Shown here piece after piece: positions 6,881 through 14,780 of a DNA stretch of 64,000 nucleotides. The position numbers were made by a program, and so were the translations under genes. Numbering within the stretch: the stretch's first letter is position 1; each line of letters starts with the position of its first letter. This DNA is from Mangrovibacillus cuniculi. Its GTDB lineage: Bacteria; Bacillota; Bacilli; Bacillales; R1DC41. The notes beneath the pieces were generated by a model. That model ran no database searches. It saw nothing but the letters and a program-made list of their open reading frames with translations, and had not been told where the DNA came from. The stretch lies in the NCBI RefSeq assembly GCF_015482585.1, contig NZ_CP049742.1, forward strand, positions 260,501 to 324,500, read 5' to 3'.

Positions 6881-8977
6881 ATGTTATTAAAAGAATGGAA
6901 ACATATCTTTACTACCAAAAAAATATTGATCCCAATGATTGCTGTCTTACTAATTCCTGTCTTATATGCTGGAATGTTTCTATGGGCTTTCTGGGATCCA
7001 TATGAAGGGTTAACTGATTTGCCAGTAGCCATCGTAAATCTAGATGAAGGTGCTGATTATAACGGGGAAAAAGTCCAAGTTGGAGAAGACTTAGTGGAAA
7101 AGTTGAAAGAATCCAAGGATTTTGATTATCACTTCGTATCAAAAAAAGAAGCTTACGAAGGATTAGAGACAGAGAAGTACTATATGGTAATTGAACTTCC
7201 ACAAAATTTTTCTGAGAATGTTACCACTGTAACGGCCGATGAGCCGGAGCAACTATCGCTAAAGTTTGTCCCAAATGAAGGGTATAACTTTTTAGCGGGT
7301 CAAATTGGGCAAACAGGGGTAAAAGAAATTAAGTCTAGCATAGCTGCAAATATTTCAGAAAAATACGCAGAAGTTCTTTTTGAAAGTATTGAAGAACTAG
7401 GTGATGGATTAGCAACTGCTAGTGAGGCATCAGTAGAATTATCAGAAGGCGCTGGAAAGGTTAACGACGGTGGAGAAAAGTTAACAAATGGTCTATCGGA
7501 ATTATCGGAAGGTACTAACCGTTTCGCGACAGGAACAAATGATTTATCAAGTGGAGCTTCTAAGCTCTACCAGGGTACATCTGAACTATCGAAAGGTTTA
7601 CAAGAGATAAATGAAAAATATGGGGAACTTTCTAACGGAATAAATGGTATTCAAACGGGATCTACAGATTTGAAAAATGGTTTACATGAGCTGTCAGGTG
7701 GAACAGATTTCTTAGTAAAAGGTTTACAAGAAATCTCAAAAAACACACAAACTTTAGCCTCTGGAGCAGAGGCTATTTCAACAAATGCTCAAAGCCTTGC
7801 TAGTGGAATGAGTCAATTGGATAAAAGCTTACAACCAATGCTAGAGCAACTGCCACCTGAACAAAAAGCAGCATTACAACAAAGTCTATCGCAATTAGTT
7901 AACGGAACTAGTATGCTTGCTGAGAAAAATAGTGAACTGGCCCAAGGAATAGGAAAATTAGAAACTGGTCAACAATCAGCTCTTGCTGGTGCGGAAAAAG
8001 TCAATGCAGGTGCTACGAAACTAGATGATGGATCCGCTAAGCTTGCAGAAGGTACAAACCAACTAGCAGCAGGCTCTGCTAAAATGCAAGAAGCATTAAA
8101 ACAAGCTTCGGAAGGTAGTGTAGCTCTTGTAGATGGTAGCAAGCAAGTATCAGATGGTACCAATACATTAGCAGAAAAAACAAAAGATCTTACCTCAGGT
8201 GTTGCTGCACTATATAGCGGGGCAAACGAATTAAACGATGGAACGAATAAGTTATTGGATGGAAGTAAAGAATTCGCGGATAAATTAAAATCATCTGCAG
8301 AAGAAGCGTCCATTTCCGTTAATGAAAATAACTATAGAATGGTCGGGGATCCGATTAAATTAGAACAGGACTCCTATCATGAAGTACCAAACTATGGTAC
8401 AGGATTTGCACCGTACTTTATTTCATTAGGTTTATTTGTAGGTGCATTATTAATTAGTATCGTTTACCCGCTAAAAGAAGCGGCATCTACACCTACTAGT
8501 GGATGGAGTTGGTTTAGCTCTAAATGGGTGACACTGTTTGGAGTTGCAGTAATTCAATCCATTATTGTGGATGCGATTCTGTTATTTGGTTTACGTATGG
8601 AAGTACAAAACGTAGGACTTTTTGTTATAACGACTTTATTAACAAGTGTTACTTTCATGGGACTAATTCAACTGTTGGTAACAACGTTAGGAGACCCAGG
8701 AAGATTTGTAGCAATCTTAATCTTAATACTTCAATTAGTAACAAGTGCCGGTACATTCCCATTAGAATTAATACCAGAGCAATTACAATGGTTTAACCCG
8801 TTACTACCGATGACATATTCAGTTAGTGCATTTAAATCGGTCATTTCTACAGCAAGTATGGACGGTCTATTACACAATAGTCTAATTCTATTGATGTTTA
8901 CTGTCATAACATTTATTGGTACGTGGGTTTACTTTACGTTTCAAACGAAAAAATTACAGGTGAAATCTGCCGAGTAA
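6881..8977 (+). CDS. yhgE: YhgE/Pip family membrane protein (ABC-2-like, phage infection protein family)
   Basis: 698 residues. One N-terminal membrane helix (KKILIPMIAVLLIPVLYAGMF) is followed by the family motif DLPVAIVNLDEGA, then a long extracellular region (about residues 170-480) made of heptad-like repeats of the type G-x-x-L-x-x-G-x-x-x-L-x-x-G, including SQLDKSLQPMLEQLPPEQ. About five C-terminal helices form an ABC-2-like membrane domain. Relatives include the Lactococcus phage receptor Pip and EsaA-like proteins; B. subtilis YhgE is of unknown function. It has AGGAGG before ATG, is preceded by its TetR repressor, and is followed 51 bases on by a small membrane gene. Confidence 0.9.
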   Translation: MLLKEWKHIFTTKKILIPMIAVLLIPVLYAGMFLWAFWDPYEGLTDLPVAIVNLDEGADYNGEKVQVGEDLVEKLKESKDFDYHFVSKKEAYEGLETEKYYMVIELPQNFSENVTTVTADEPEQLSLKFVPNEGYNFLAGQIGQTGVKEIKSSIAANISEKYAEVLFESIEELGDGLATASEASVELSEGAGKVNDGGEKLTNGLSELSEGTNRFATGTNDLSSGASKLYQGTSELSKGLQEINEKYGELSNGINGIQTGSTDLKNGLHELSGGTDFLVKGLQEISKNTQTLASGAEAISTNAQSLASGMSQLDKSLQPMLEQLPPEQKAALQQSLSQLVNGTSMLAEKNSELAQGIGKLETGQQSALAGAEKVNAGATKLDDGSAKLAEGTNQLAAGSAKMQEALKQASEGSVALVDGSKQVSDGTNTLAEKTKDLTSGVAALYSGANELNDGTNKLLDGSKEFADKLKSSAEEASISVNENNYRMVGDPIKLEQDSYHEVPNYGTGFAPYFISLGLFVGALLISIVYPLKEAASTPTSGWSWFSSKWVTLFGVAVIQSIIVDAILLFGLRMEVQNVGLFVITTLLTSVTFMGLIQLLVTTLGDPGRFVAILILILQLVTSAGTFPLELIPEQLQWFNPLLPMTYSVSAFKSVISTASMDGLLHNSLILLMFTVITFIGTWVYFTFQTKKLQVKSAE

Positions 8978-9028
8978 TTATTCTTTTTCTTCTCCTTTCT
9001 TATAAATATTACTAAAGGGGGAGTTGTA

Positions 9029-9211
9029 ATGGAGACATTTGGAAGAGGTTGTTTGTACATTATAGTAGGGTTAGGGGTATTATTCTTACTAGCTGTATTT
9101 ACTCAGAGTCATATTAACGTTCCATTTTTTATTGCAATACCTTTAATTATTTTTGCTTTTGTCATGGCCAAGAAGAAGACAGATGAGAACAATAAAAATG
9201 ATGATCTTTAA
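9029..9211 (+). CDS. Small membrane protein, 60 aa
   Basis: METFGRG, then two hydrophobic helices (LYIIVGLGVLFLLAVF and VPFFIAIPLIIFAFVM), and a charged tail KKKTDENNKNDDL. AAAGGGGGAG precedes the ATG. It sits between yhgE and a terminator, so it is probably the last gene of that unit. I do not recognise a family. Confidence 0.65.
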   Translation: METFGRGCLYIIVGLGVLFLLAVFTQSHINVPFFIAIPLIIFAFVMAKKKTDENNKNDDL

Positions 9212-9256
9212 AAAAAGTGACTTGGAAAAAACTAAAAGAGGATGAGACAAAACTAG

Positions 9257-9293
9257 AAAAGGTACATTCAAAAAGAACGAATGTACCTTTTTC
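9257..9293 (+). terminator. Terminator of the yhgE unit
   Basis: AAAGGTACATTC and GAATGTACCTTT form a perfect 12-bp stem with a 9-base loop and a short T run. Confidence 0.85.
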
Positions 9294-9350
9294 ACATTAT
9301 TTTTGAGTTATTAATATGCAGTATTATTGATTTTACAGTATTAGTCTTTG

Positions 9351-9660
9351 GGATTGGAGCGGAAGGGGGCGACTCCTACGGGAAAGGTGGGTTACTGAGA
9401 CCCCACAGGAGCGTACGCAAAGTGAGGCCGTGTCCAGCTGCAGGTGCGCAACCGCTCGGAAAAGTCCAAAAGCCCTCCGGTGGCTGAATTCTGGGACCTT
9501 CTGCTAAATACCGGTGACATCACGTCACCAACGCAGAAGACAGTACCTCACGTACAAGCCCTCGGTCTTCCAAACTTTTCTGCCGCGGCTGAACGCGCGC
9601 CTTCCGCTTTTCGAAGTGGAAAGCGTCCCCCTGCAGCGGAAATCCCTGTGCAGTCACTTT
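9351..9660 (+). repeat. Dispersed mosaic repeat, long form
   Basis: About 310 bp, much more GC-rich than its surroundings. The first 66 bp (GGATTGGAGCGGAAGGGGGC... to CCCCACAGGAGCG) and the last 44 bp (GTGGAAAGCGTCCCCCTGCA... to GTGCAGTCACTT) recur at 40037-40180. The inner part (CAGCTGCAGGTGCGCAACCG onward, through CGGTCTTCCAAACTTT) recurs in reverse orientation at 18.5 kb. No protein-coding signal. It fills the gap between the yhgE unit and the yrk operon; the element is bounded by flanking AT-rich DNA without obvious target duplications. Confidence 0.85.
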
Positions 9661-9717
9661 TGGTTTATGTCCAAGCATCATTTTTGTAGGAAAATAAAAT
9701 TTCAAGAAGTATGACGG

Positions 9718-9744
9718 TTGACAATATACTCTACGGGGTATAAT
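9718..9744 (+). promoter_or_regulatory. cstR promoter with CstR-type operator
   Basis: TTGACA (9718-9723) and TATAAT (9739-9744) enclose ATACTCTACGGGGTAT (9726-9741), a 16-bp palindrome-like site of the CstR/CsoR class (ATACC-N6-GGTAT). The -35 to -10 spacing is 15 bp, shorter than the usual 17. Confidence 0.7.
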
Positions 9745-9772
9745 ATAGCATCACAAGTAAACAAGGAGATGA

Positions 9773-10039
9773 ATGACATTGGAATACAATGATTTAGTAA
9801 AAAATAGAGTAAAACGAATTGAAGGCCAGCTTCGTGGAGTTCTTCGTATGATGGAAGAAAATAAAGACTGTAAAGATGTAGTGACGCAGCTATCTGCTAT
9901 AAGATCCGCGGTTGATCGTACTATGGGTGTAATAGTAAGTGAAAATTTAGTGGAGTGTGTAGTAGAAGCTAAAGAAAATGGAGAAGACACGGACGCGCTT
10001 ATCAAAGAGGCGGTTAACCTTCTAGTAAAAAGCCGATAA
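9773..10039 (+). CDS. yrkD: CstR-like persulfide-sensing repressor (CsoR family)
   Basis: 88-residue all-helical CsoR/DUF156 protein. NRVKRIEGQLRGVLRMMEE is the conserved DNA-contact helix. Cys33 (KDCKDV) and Cys62 (ENLVECVVEA) are the two conserved thiols, and the His of the copper-sensing CsoR His-x3-Cys motif is missing, which points to the CstR branch that senses persulfides and polysulfides by forming a thiol-persulfide or polysulfide link. Starting at TTG 9779 instead of ATG 9773 would put the cysteines at 31 and 60, exactly as in S. aureus CstR; AAGGAG at 9763 fits either. It heads an operon equal in order to B. subtilis yrkD-yrkE-yrkF-yrkH-yrkI-yrkJ. Confidence 0.9.
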   Translation: MTLEYNDLVKNRVKRIEGQLRGVLRMMEENKDCKDVVTQLSAIRSAVDRTMGVIVSENLVECVVEAKENGEDTDALIKEAVNLLVKSR

Positions 10040-10056
10040 AAAATTTTATTAACACG

Positions 10057-10136
10057 TTGACAAGAATTTTTATATGTTATAATATACCCCTAGAGGTATT
10101 AAAAATTTTTAAACAGTAATATACCTGTATGGGTAT
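10057..10136 (+). promoter_or_regulatory. Second yrk promoter with two CstR-type operators
   Basis: TTGACA (10057-10062) and TATAAT (10078-10083, preceded by TGT as an extended -10), again 15 bp apart. Operator-like ATACCCCTAGAGGTAT (10084-10099) follows at +1, and ATACCTGTATGGGTAT (10121-10136) follows 21 bases later. Between them lies AAAAATTTTTAA. This promoter would drive yrkE and downstream genes separately from the repressor. Confidence 0.75.
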
Positions 10137-10159
10137 ATAAATATAAGGAGGAACTATTA

Positions 10160-10639
10160 ATGGCAGAGACAAAGAAAACTACTATTGTATTGTTCAGTGG
10201 AGATTATGATAAAGCTATGGCAGCATATATTATTGCAAATGGTGCAGCTGCTTATGATCATGAAGTGACTATCTTCCATACATTTTGGGGATTAAATGCA
10301 CTTCGCAAGGATGAACCAATTCAAACGAAAAAAGGATTCATGGAAAAGATGTTCGGTAAAATGATGCCACGTGGTGCTGATAAGATGGGACTATCCAAAA
10401 TGAACTTTGCTGGAATGGGACCGAAGATGATAAAAGGTGTAATGAAAAAACATAATGCGATGCCTTTACCAGACTTAATTGAAATGGCCCAAGAGCAAGG
10501 TGTAAAGTTAGTAGCATGTACCATGACAATGGATTTACTAGGTTTACAACAAGAAGAGTTATTAGATGGATTGGATTATGCTGGTGTTGCAGCATATTTA
10601 GCTGATGCAGAAGAAGGAAACGTAAACTTATTTATCTAA
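10160..10639 (+). CDS. yrkE: DsrE/DsrF/DrsH-like sulfur carrier, YrkE-like
   Basis: 159 residues with the DsrE fold: TTIVLFSGDYDKAMAAYIIANGAAAYDHEVTIF split as strand-helix-strand, a middle insert rich in Met and Lys (GFMEKMFGKMMPRGADK), and KLVACTMTMDLLG with the conserved Cys near residue 120, which is expected to carry sulfane sulfur. Family members relay persulfide sulfur with TusA and rhodanese proteins, both encoded next door. Start ATG with AAGGAGGAA upstream. Confidence 0.9.
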   Translation: MAETKKTTIVLFSGDYDKAMAAYIIANGAAAYDHEVTIFHTFWGLNALRKDEPIQTKKGFMEKMFGKMMPRGADKMGLSKMNFAGMGPKMIKGVMKKHNAMPLPDLIEMAQEQGVKLVACTMTMDLLGLQQEELLDGLDYAGVAAYLADAEEGNVNLFI

Positions 10640-10640
10640 A

Positions 10641-10674
10641 ATTTTTTTAAAAACTAATATACCTACGGGGGTAA
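10641..10674 (+). promoter_or_regulatory. Intergenic CstR-type site overlapping the yrkF ribosome binding site
   Basis: An A/T tract (AATTTTTTTAAAAACTAAT) leads into ATACCTACGGGGGTAA (10659-10674). The G run of the operator-like half is also the Shine-Dalgarno sequence for ATG 10680. In RNA, UACC could pair with GGUA and partly hide the site. Confidence 0.55.
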
Positions 10675-10679
10675 TAGAA

Positions 10680-11252
10680 ATGAATAATTTAAAAGCAAAC
10701 TTAGTACTTGATGCTAAAGGGCTAGCTTGCCCGATGCCTATCGTTAAGACGAAAAAAACAATGAACGACTTGCAACCTGGTGAGGTTTTAGAGGTAATGG
10801 CTACGGATAAAGGATCTCTTGCTGATCTTAAGGCATGGTCCGAAAAGACAGGCCATCAATATATTGGTACCGTTGAAAAAAATGATGTGCTTCATCATTT
10901 TATAAGAAAATCAACAGGAGAAGAAAAAGTAGAAAAAACGTTTGAAACAGTCATTTCAAATGAGAAGTTACTAGATGTTTTAGATCAAGATGATTCTAAT
11001 GTTGTCCTAGATGTAAGAGAACACGCTGAGTATGCCTTTGCCCATATTCCTGGTGCAATTTCTATTCCATTTGGAGAATTAGAATCTCGTATAAACGAAC
11101 TTTCTAAAGAGCAACCTATATATGTTGTTTGTAGAACGGGAAACAGAAGTGATATGGCAGCTCAAAAGCTAGTAGCAAGTGGGTTCACTAACGTAACAAA
11201 TGTTGTACCAGGTATGAGTAACTGGTCAGGTTCAACGAAGTCTGAGCTATAA
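10680..11252 (+). CDS. yrkF: TusA-rhodanese fusion sulfurtransferase, YrkF-like
   Basis: 190 residues, two domains. Residues 8-75 form a TusA (SirA) domain with LDAKGLACPMPIVKTK, catalytic Cys17. Residues 90-185 form a rhodanese domain with the active loop CRTGNR, Cys151, preceded by VVLDVREHAEYAFAHIPGA. Such fusions accept sulfane sulfur at one Cys and pass it to the other. It lies between the DsrE protein and the persulfide dioxygenase, so internal sulfur relay is expected. Start set by the GGGGG ribosome site that overlaps an operator-like sequence. Confidence 0.92.
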   Translation: MNNLKANLVLDAKGLACPMPIVKTKKTMNDLQPGEVLEVMATDKGSLADLKAWSEKTGHQYIGTVEKNDVLHHFIRKSTGEEKVEKTFETVISNEKLLDVLDQDDSNVVLDVREHAEYAFAHIPGAISIPFGELESRINELSKEQPIYVVCRTGNRSDMAAQKLVASGFTNVTNVVPGMSNWSGSTKSEL

Positions 11253-11286
11253 AAATTTTTAACTATTAATATACCTTAGGGGGTAA
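11251..11286 (+). promoter_or_regulatory. Intergenic CstR-type site overlapping the yrkH ribosome binding site
   Basis: AAAAATTTTTAACTATTAAT leads into ATACCTTAGGGGGTAA (11271-11286), and the G run serves as Shine-Dalgarno for ATG 11291. The layout is the same as at 10641-10674. Confidence 0.55.
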
Positions 11287-11290
11287 AAAG

Positions 11291-12418
11291 ATGACAGTTC
11301 ACAAAATGGAAGCAGCGGAATTAGCCAAAAAAGTTATTAACCAAGAAGAACTATTTATCCTTGATGTACGTAATGAAGACGCTTTTCAAGACTGGAAAGT
11401 GGACGGTAAAAACTTTATGTATATGAATATCCCATACTTTGATTTATTGGACGGGGTAGAAGAAATCTTAAAAGACATTCCTGAAAACAAAGAAGTGATA
11501 GTGGTTTGTGCAAAAGAGGGATCTTCTATAATGGTAGCGGAAATGCTTTCCGAATCTGGTCGAGAAGTGTTTTATCTCTCAGGTGGAATGAAAGCTTGGA
11601 GTGAGTACCTAGAGCCAGTGAAAGTAGGAGATTTAGCGGATGGTGGTGAAGTTTATCAATTTGTTCGCTTAGGTAAAGGGTGTCTATCTTACATGGTAAT
11701 CTCTAATGGGGAAGCAGCAGTTATTGATTCAACGAGAATGGCAAACGTATATGTGGAATTTGCAAAAGACAAACAAGCAAAAATTACACACGTCTTTGAT
11801 ACGCATCTTCATGCAGATCACATTTCAGGTGGTCGTGAAATAGCTAAAGTAACTGGTGCAACTTACTGGTTACCACCAAAAGATGCAGAGGAAGTAACGT
11901 TCACTTACTCTCCTATAGAAGACGATACAGAAGTAACGGTAGGAAATACGGCAATTCGTATTCAAGCGTTATACACTCCTGGACACACAATCGGTTCCAC
12001 TTCTTTTATTATTGATAATCAGTTTTTATTAACAGGAGATATTTTATTTATTGATTCCATCGGTCGTCCAGATTTAGCTGGTAAAGCAGAGGATTGGGTT
12101 GGTGATTTACGCAACAGTCTATATAAACGTTATAAAGAACTTGCGGATGACTTGATCGTTATGCCAGCGCATTTCATGATTATTGATGAATTAAATGAAG
12201 ATGGAAGTGTGAAAGCCACACTAGGAAAGCTATTTGCAGAGAACCATGGATTACAAATAGAGGATGAAGCAGAATTCCGTGCGTTGGTAACAGAAAACTT
12301 ACCACCACAACCAAATGCTTACCAAGAAATTCGTGAAACAAACATGGGGAAAATCACTCCAGATGAAGAAAAACAACGTGAAATGGAAATCGGCCCTAAC
12401 CGCTGTGCAGTAAGATAA
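11291..12418 (+). CDS. yrkH: Rhodanese-metallo-beta-lactamase persulfide dioxygenase, YrkH/CstB-like
   Basis: 375 residues. Residues 1-110 are a rhodanese-like domain with DVRNEDAF and Cys73 in VVCAKEGSS. Residues 120-350 are a metallo-beta-lactamase fold with the iron site THLHADH (His172, His174, Asp176, His177), YTPGHTIGS and [17 protein letters not shown], the pattern of ETHE1/CstB persulfide dioxygenases, which oxidise persulfides to sulfite. The domain order (rhodanese first) differs from S. aureus CstB (dioxygenase first) but matches B. subtilis YrkH. The product sulfite would leave through the TauE-type exporter downstream. Confidence 0.9.
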   Translation: MTVHKMEAAELAKKVINQEELFILDVRNEDAFQDWKVDGKNFMYMNIPYFDLLDGVEEILKDIPENKEVIVVCAKEGSSIMVAEMLSESGREVFYLSGGMKAWSEYLEPVKVGDLADGGEVYQFVRLGKGCLSYMVISNGEAAVIDSTRMANVYVEFAKDKQAKITHVFDTHLHADHISGGREIAKVTGATYWLPPKDAEEVTFTYSPIEDDTEVTVGNTAIRIQALYTPGHTIGSTSFIIDNQFLLTGDILFIDSIGRPDLAGKAEDWVGDLRNSLYKRYKELADDLIVMPAHFMIIDELNEDGSVKATLGKLFAENHGLQIEDEAEFRALVTENLPPQPNAYQEIRETNMGKITPDEEKQREMEIGPNRCAVR

Positions 12419-12441
12419 GAAAATTTTAGGAGGAAACAAAG

Positions 12442-12666
12442 ATGAATTCAACAAAAGTATTAGATGCAAAAGGTTTAGCTTGTCCAATGCCAATCGTAAG
12501 AACAAAAAAAGCGATGAACGAACTTGCAACTGGAGATGTTTTAGAAGTTCACGCAACCGATAAAGGAGCAAAAGCGGATATGTCTGCTTGGGCTAAATCT
12601 GGAGGGCATGAAATTCTTCAGGTAGAAGAAGGCGAAGTAATTAAAATTTGGATTAAAAAAGGATAA
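12442..12666 (+). CDS. yrkI: TusA-family sulfur carrier, YrkI-like
   Basis: 74 residues, single TusA domain. LDAKGLACPMPIVRTKKAM carries the conserved Cys-Pro-x-Pro centre and closely resembles the N-terminal domain of the TusA-rhodanese fusion upstream, suggesting duplication. AGGAGGAAAC precedes the ATG. AAAATTTTAG upstream recalls the A/T tracts before the other genes of this operon, but here no operator-like site follows. It is the last gene before the hairpin at 12689. Confidence 0.9.
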   Translation: MNSTKVLDAKGLACPMPIVRTKKAMNELATGDVLEVHATDKGAKADMSAWAKSGGHEILQVEEGEVIKIWIKKG

Positions 12667-12688
12667 TGATATAAAGTACCGTACTTTG

Positions 12689-12736
12689 AAAAGTTACCTA
12701 AAAAGTGCTGTGAAAAGAGCGTTTAGGTAACTTTTT
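12689..12736 (+). terminator. Hairpin terminator after yrkI
   Basis: AAAAGTTACCTAAA and TTTAGGTAACTTTTT form a long stem around an unpaired middle, ending in T. It may terminate only part of the transcripts, leaving yrkJ at lower expression. Confidence 0.75.
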
Positions 12737-12800
12737 GTTACGTGATCGGTATCAACTCATCGTTAGCCAGTGATGTGGCTTGAACTTAGATGAGTTTCCT
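12732..12800 (+). repeat. Dispersed 70-bp repeat R2, copy 1
   Basis: Starts in the terminator T run: TTTTTGTTACGTGAT, then CAACTCATCGTTAGCCA, GTGATGTGGCTTGAAC and GATGAGTTTCC. AACTCATC pairs with GATGAGTT, and AGCCA pairs with TGGCT inside it, so this copy can fold into a nested hairpin. Other copies are at 14695 and 25116. Confidence 0.75.
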
Positions 12801-12836
12801 TCAGATCATTTTAGCGATACGAAAGGAGTGTCTAGG

Positions 12837-13613
12837 TTGGATATTACATGGTTATTCGTTATTTTTCTCATAGGTTTCATTGGTTCTTTTATTTCCGGGA
12901 TGCTAGGAATAGGTGGCTCGATTATTAAATATCCTATGCTACTTTATATACCCCCTATGGTAGGGTTGACAGCATTTACCGCTCATGAAGTATCCGGCAT
13001 TAGCGCGATTCAGGTATTCTTTGCGACCATTGGTGGAGTCTGGGCTTATCGCAAAGGTGGTTATTTAAATAAAGATTTAATTATCTACATGGGTACTAGT
13101 ATTTTAATTGGAAGTTTTATTGGTGGATTTGGATCCAAACTGTTACCGGAGAGTGGAATTAATATAACCTATGCAACGTTAGCAATCATAGCGGCTGTCA
13201 TGATGTTTGTCCCTAAAAAAGGGTTAGATGATATACCTTTTGATCAAGTAACGTTTTCAAAAAGTTTAGCAGCAGTCCTAGCACTGGTCGTAGGTATTGC
13301 TTCAGGAATTGTTGGCGCAGCTGGAGCGTTTCTTTTAGTACCGATTATGTTAGTTGTGTTAAAAATTCCTACACGTATGACGATTGCTTCTTCTTTAGCA
13401 ATCACATTTATCTCTTCCATTGGTGCGACGGCAGGGAAGATTACAACAGGGCAAATCGAGTATACTCCTGCAGTGATTATGATTATTGCAAGTTTGTTAG
13501 CTTCTCCATTGGGTGCTATGGTGGGGAAAAAAATGAATACAAAAGTATTGCAAATCATCTTGGCTGTGTTAATTGCAACAACTGCCATAAAGTTGTGGTT
13601 AGATATCTTATGA
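12837..13613 (+). CDS. yrkJ: TauE/SafE sulfite exporter family protein, YrkJ-like
   Basis: 258-residue membrane protein with about eight helices in two inverted halves. The signature [17 protein letters not shown] near residue 21 and its echo [17 protein letters not shown] in the second half are typical of TauE/SafE (DUF81). In cst operons this protein is thought to export sulfite made by the persulfide dioxygenase. TTG at 12837 is chosen because GAAAGGAGTG lies eight bases upstream; the longer open frame from 12780 starts inside the dispersed repeat with no ribosome site. Confidence 0.88.
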   Translation: MDITWLFVIFLIGFIGSFISGMLGIGGSIIKYPMLLYIPPMVGLTAFTAHEVSGISAIQVFFATIGGVWAYRKGGYLNKDLIIYMGTSILIGSFIGGFGSKLLPESGINITYATLAIIAAVMMFVPKKGLDDIPFDQVTFSKSLAAVLALVVGIASGIVGAAGAFLLVPIMLVVLKIPTRMTIASSLAITFISSIGATAGKITTGQIEYTPAVIMIIASLLASPLGAMVGKKMNTKVLQIILAVLIATTAIKLWLDIL

Positions 13614-13697
13614 TCTAGGTAAAAAGAATGGATTAGTTGAGTATGCATCCCGTGATAGTTTAGTATAGTAGTAACAAAAGAGTGATCGGGGTGCGCA

Positions 13698-14648
13698 ATG
13701 AAAAAATATCTTATATGGGGTATATCCATAGTGGCTTTTATGGTAGTAGTTCTGTTGGCTGCTGGCTTCTATTTTTATGATGTCGCAATTGACCGCAGTG
13801 ACGAACCTTTAGCGTTACATGGTGGAAAAGATGAATCCATAGAAGTTTTTATGTCCGAAGAACAATCGATAGCAGAAGAAGTTATCAAGCTTTGGGATGA
13901 AGCGAATTCTGGTAAGGTAGTAGAGATGGCTTCAGATGATGGTTTGCTGTTGAAAGCTGATTTGGTTTCACAACCGATACAGAGTAAAAAAGCAGCTATC
14001 CTTGTTCATGGGTATAAAGGGAATAGGACGCAAATGCCTGGAATATCTAAATACTATCATGATTGTGGGTACAATGTCTTAAGGCCAGATTTACGTGGTC
14101 ACGGTGAGAGTGAAGGAGACTATATTGGGTATGGTTGGCATGAAAGACTAGACTTAGTTCAGTGGATAGAATTCCTGAAAGAAGAAACGGGTGCAGAGGA
14201 GATCGTCCTTCACGGTTTCTCTATGGGTGCTGCTACCGTTTTAATGACTAGTGGGGAAGATCTACCCCAAGAAGTAAAGGCTGTGGTAGCAGACAGTGGT
14301 TATACAAGTGTAATGGATGAATTATCTCACCAGTTAAAGTATTTATACAATCTACCAAGTTTCCCAATTATGCAAGTAACAAGCCTCATTACAGATGCAC
14401 GTGTCGGGTACAATTTCACAGAAGCGTCTGCTTTAGAACAAGTGAAGAAAAACAAAGTGCCATTGTTTATTATCCATGGTGCGGATGACGAATTAGTACC
14501 AACTCGTATGGCAGAGGCACTTTATGAGGCAGCCAATGTGGAAAAATATATCTGGATTGCACAAGGAGCTCAGCATACGGAGGCATTTACAGTAAATCAG
14601 GTAGAATATGAGCAAAGGTTGACAGAGTTTTTAGATAAACTAAATTAA
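13698..14648 (+). CDS. Membrane-anchored alpha/beta hydrolase, YqkD-like
   Basis: 316 residues. An N-terminal helix (IWGISIVAFMVVVLLAAGFYFY) anchors the protein, with the catalytic part outside. The hydrolase core shows AAILVHGYKGN (oxyanion hole), LRPDLRGHGESEG, the nucleophile elbow HGFSMGAA (Ser), HGADDELVP (Asp) and GAQHTEAF (His), a full triad. The substrate is unknown; overall shape and length resemble B. subtilis YqkD. GATCGGGGTG lies upstream of the ATG. A strong hairpin ends the unit. Confidence 0.82.
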   Translation: MKKYLIWGISIVAFMVVVLLAAGFYFYDVAIDRSDEPLALHGGKDESIEVFMSEEQSIAEEVIKLWDEANSGKVVEMASDDGLLLKADLVSQPIQSKKAAILVHGYKGNRTQMPGISKYYHDCGYNVLRPDLRGHGESEGDYIGYGWHERLDLVQWIEFLKEETGAEEIVLHGFSMGAATVLMTSGEDLPQEVKAVVADSGYTSVMDELSHQLKYLYNLPSFPIMQVTSLITDARVGYNFTEASALEQVKKNKVPLFIIHGADDELVPTRMAEALYEAANVEKYIWIAQGAQHTEAFTVNQVEYEQRLTEFLDKLN

Positions 14649-14658
14649 GGTGAAATTA

Positions 14659-14702
14659 AGAAGGTAAGACAAAGTGATTCTTTGTTTTATCTTCTTTTTT
14701 TG
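14659..14702 (+). terminator. Terminator after the hydrolase
   Basis: AAGAAGGTAAGACAAAG pairs with CTTTGTTTTATCTTCTT (two G-U pairs) and is followed by T7. Confidence 0.85.
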
Positions 14703-14764
14703 TTACGTGATGTAACAACTCAGTGTTAGCCACGTGATTTGCCCCGTTCTTAACTGTGTATCCT
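14695..14764 (+). repeat. Dispersed 70-bp repeat R2, copy 2
   Basis: TTTTTTTGTTACGTGATGTA, CAACTCAGTGTTAGCCACGT, GATTTG and TTCTTAACTGTGTATCC. GTTAC-GTGAT-GTAAC makes a small hairpin. Like the other two copies it begins in the T run of a terminator. Confidence 0.75.
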
Positions 14765-14780
14765 CATACAAGTTAAACCA

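Noticed and set aside
9281-9714. Short open frames within the GC-rich repeat at 9.4 kb
   Set aside because: They have no ribosome site and the sequence is shared by other copies with frameshifting differences, as expected for a non-coding repeat.
12946-12965. A CstR-like half site (ATACCCCCTATGGTAG) inside the TauE gene
   Set aside because: It encodes conserved membrane residues (YIPPMVG) and lacks the second GGTAT half; chance resemblance is more likely.
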